From: Saprospiraceae bacterium
GTDB taxonomy: Bacteria > Bacteroidota > Bacteroidia > Chitinophagales > Saprospiraceae
Assembly (NCBI GenBank): GCA_016714085.1
Contig: JADJNW010000016.1
Span: 1-64,000 of the forward strand
Direction of reading: 5' to 3'
DNA length: 64,000 nt
Below are positions 63,425 to 64,000 of this stretch, in pieces. The notes under the pieces are model-generated. The model was not told the DNA's origin. It ran no database searches and saw nothing but the letters and a program-made list of their open reading frames with translations. The translations under genes and the position numbers were made by a program. Position 1 is the stretch's first letter; each line of letters opens with the position of its first letter.

Positions 63425-64000
63425 TTATTCGTTTAAAAAATTTATAATATGACAAGCCACCAGCCCCGCGGTTTCTGTGCGCAAGCGGCTATTGCTGAGG
63501 CTTACGCCCTTAAAGCCTGTTTTTAAAGCATTTTGAATTTCTTGTGCCGAAAAATCGCCTTCCGGCCCAATGAGGACTAGACTATTCGCTTTTGGCGGGC
63601 AAGCATATTTTAAATGCGGATTTGAAAGCTCTCCAAGATAAGCAATAAACCTCTGTTCATCAGCAGTTTGTGCAATGAATTGATCAAAAGCAATCATATC
63701 ATTCAGCTTAGGTAGCGTTGCTTTCAGAGATTGTTTCATCGCAGCAATGAGAATTTTTTCTAAGCGATCCAATCGAATGTTTTTGCGCTCGGAATGCTCA
63801 CAAAGCAAAAGCGAGATTTCATCTATGCCAATTTCAGTAGCCTTTTCAGCAAACCACTCCAATCGATCTATGTTTTTGGTTGGCGCAATAGCGATATGAA
63901 CTCGATAATCCTTCGGCGCTTCGGCTCGTTTTTGTTGAATTTGAATGCTACAATCTTTTTTACCGATTTCTATAATCACACCTTCATAAAAAGTGTTTTT
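63425..64000 (-). CDS. rsmE: 16S rRNA (uracil-N3)-methyltransferase, N-terminus outside window
   Basis: The C-terminal 191 codons of RsmE, the SPOUT methyltransferase for m3U1498 of 16S rRNA; the gene continues beyond position 64000. The frame before the apparent start at 63979 stays open to the window edge (KNTFYEG), so the true start is outside. VLIGPEGDFS and LSNSRLRTETAGLVA are the SPOUT SAM-binding knot motifs, and KATEIGIDEI is the conserved RsmE stretch. Confidence 0.93.
   Translation of the reverse strand, partial: KNTFYEGVIIEIGKKDCSIQIQQKRAEAPKDYRVHIAIAPTKNIDRLEWFAEKATEIGIDEISLLLCEHSERKNIRLDRLEKILIAAMKQSLKATLPKLNDMIAFDQFIAQTADEQRFIAYLGELSNPHLKYACPPKANSLVLIGPEGDFSAQEIQNALKTGFKGVSLSNSRLRTETAGLVACHIINFLNE

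Overview
The window looks like a chromosomal segment of a Bacteroidota bacterium, probably near the Saprospiria. The evidence is the gene content (DUF4295 beside L33 and L28, DUF3822 beside rsmD, a LuxR/DUF4199 pair, LytS/LytTR pairs, bactofilin, a SusC-like TonB receptor), the AT-rich promoters with a TAnnTTTG -7 box, the lack of Shine-Dalgarno sequences, and the many dispersed intergenic mini-repeats. The class-level placement is inference. No integrase, transposase, phage or CRISPR array was found.

Layout. 0-2 kb: a truncated secreted repeat protein and a two-gene kinase pair. 2.2-13.1 kb: a complete tryptophan operon in the order trpE-trpG-(x)-trpD-(GNAT)-trpC-trpF-(x)-trpB-trpA-apbE. It is preceded by a textbook ribosome-mediated attenuator: a 21-residue leader peptide with three consecutive Trp codons, an antiterminator segment and an intrinsic terminator. 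Three unrelated genes sit inside the operon, and repeats lie in most of the gaps. 13.1-16.4 kb: a secreted FGE-like protein, a Tat-exported Gfo/Idh/MocA oxidoreductase and a Tat-exported TIM-barrel isomerase. 16.6-31.3 kb: a TonB receptor remnant, YceI, rsmD/DUF3822, bactofilin, tsaD, bestrophin, a broken DUF1624-like acyltransferase, a thioesterase, two tandem ChbG-like deacetylases and a second oxidoreductase. 31.4-38.6 kb: hypotheticals, DUF1801, DUF1028, an XRE regulator and pyruvate carboxylase. 38.6-44.7 kb: rlpA, ftsY, DUF4295, rpmG, rpmB, tRNA-Arg and valS. 44.7-54 kb: an accessory stretch with an HNH-like gene, an orphan xisI, two LytS/LytTR pairs, an alpha/beta hydrolase and an AbiEii-type toxin-antitoxin cassette flanked by about 200-bp direct repeats. 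54-64 kb: PDZ and BNR proteins, hemH, surE, lpxB, LuxR/DUF4199, mltA, PspC and a truncated rsmE.

About twenty 1-nt frame breaks are spread over some fourteen genes, including trpC, trpA, pyc (six) and valS. Most lie in short homopolymers, and restoring one base (in a few cases removing one) joins the conserved frames. I read these mainly as uncorrected sequencing or assembly indels, so the affected genes are annotated as CDS across the break. Two lesions do not fit that explanation: a larger internal deletion in the TonB receptor and an in-frame stop in the DUF1624-like gene.

The most interesting signals are the trp attenuator; two sequence-unrelated intergenic arrays that share an exact 21-bp period; the chimeric hemH-tail repeats flanking the AbiEii cassette; and paired 18-bp palindromes upstream of DUF4199, probably sites for the adjacent LuxR-type regulator.
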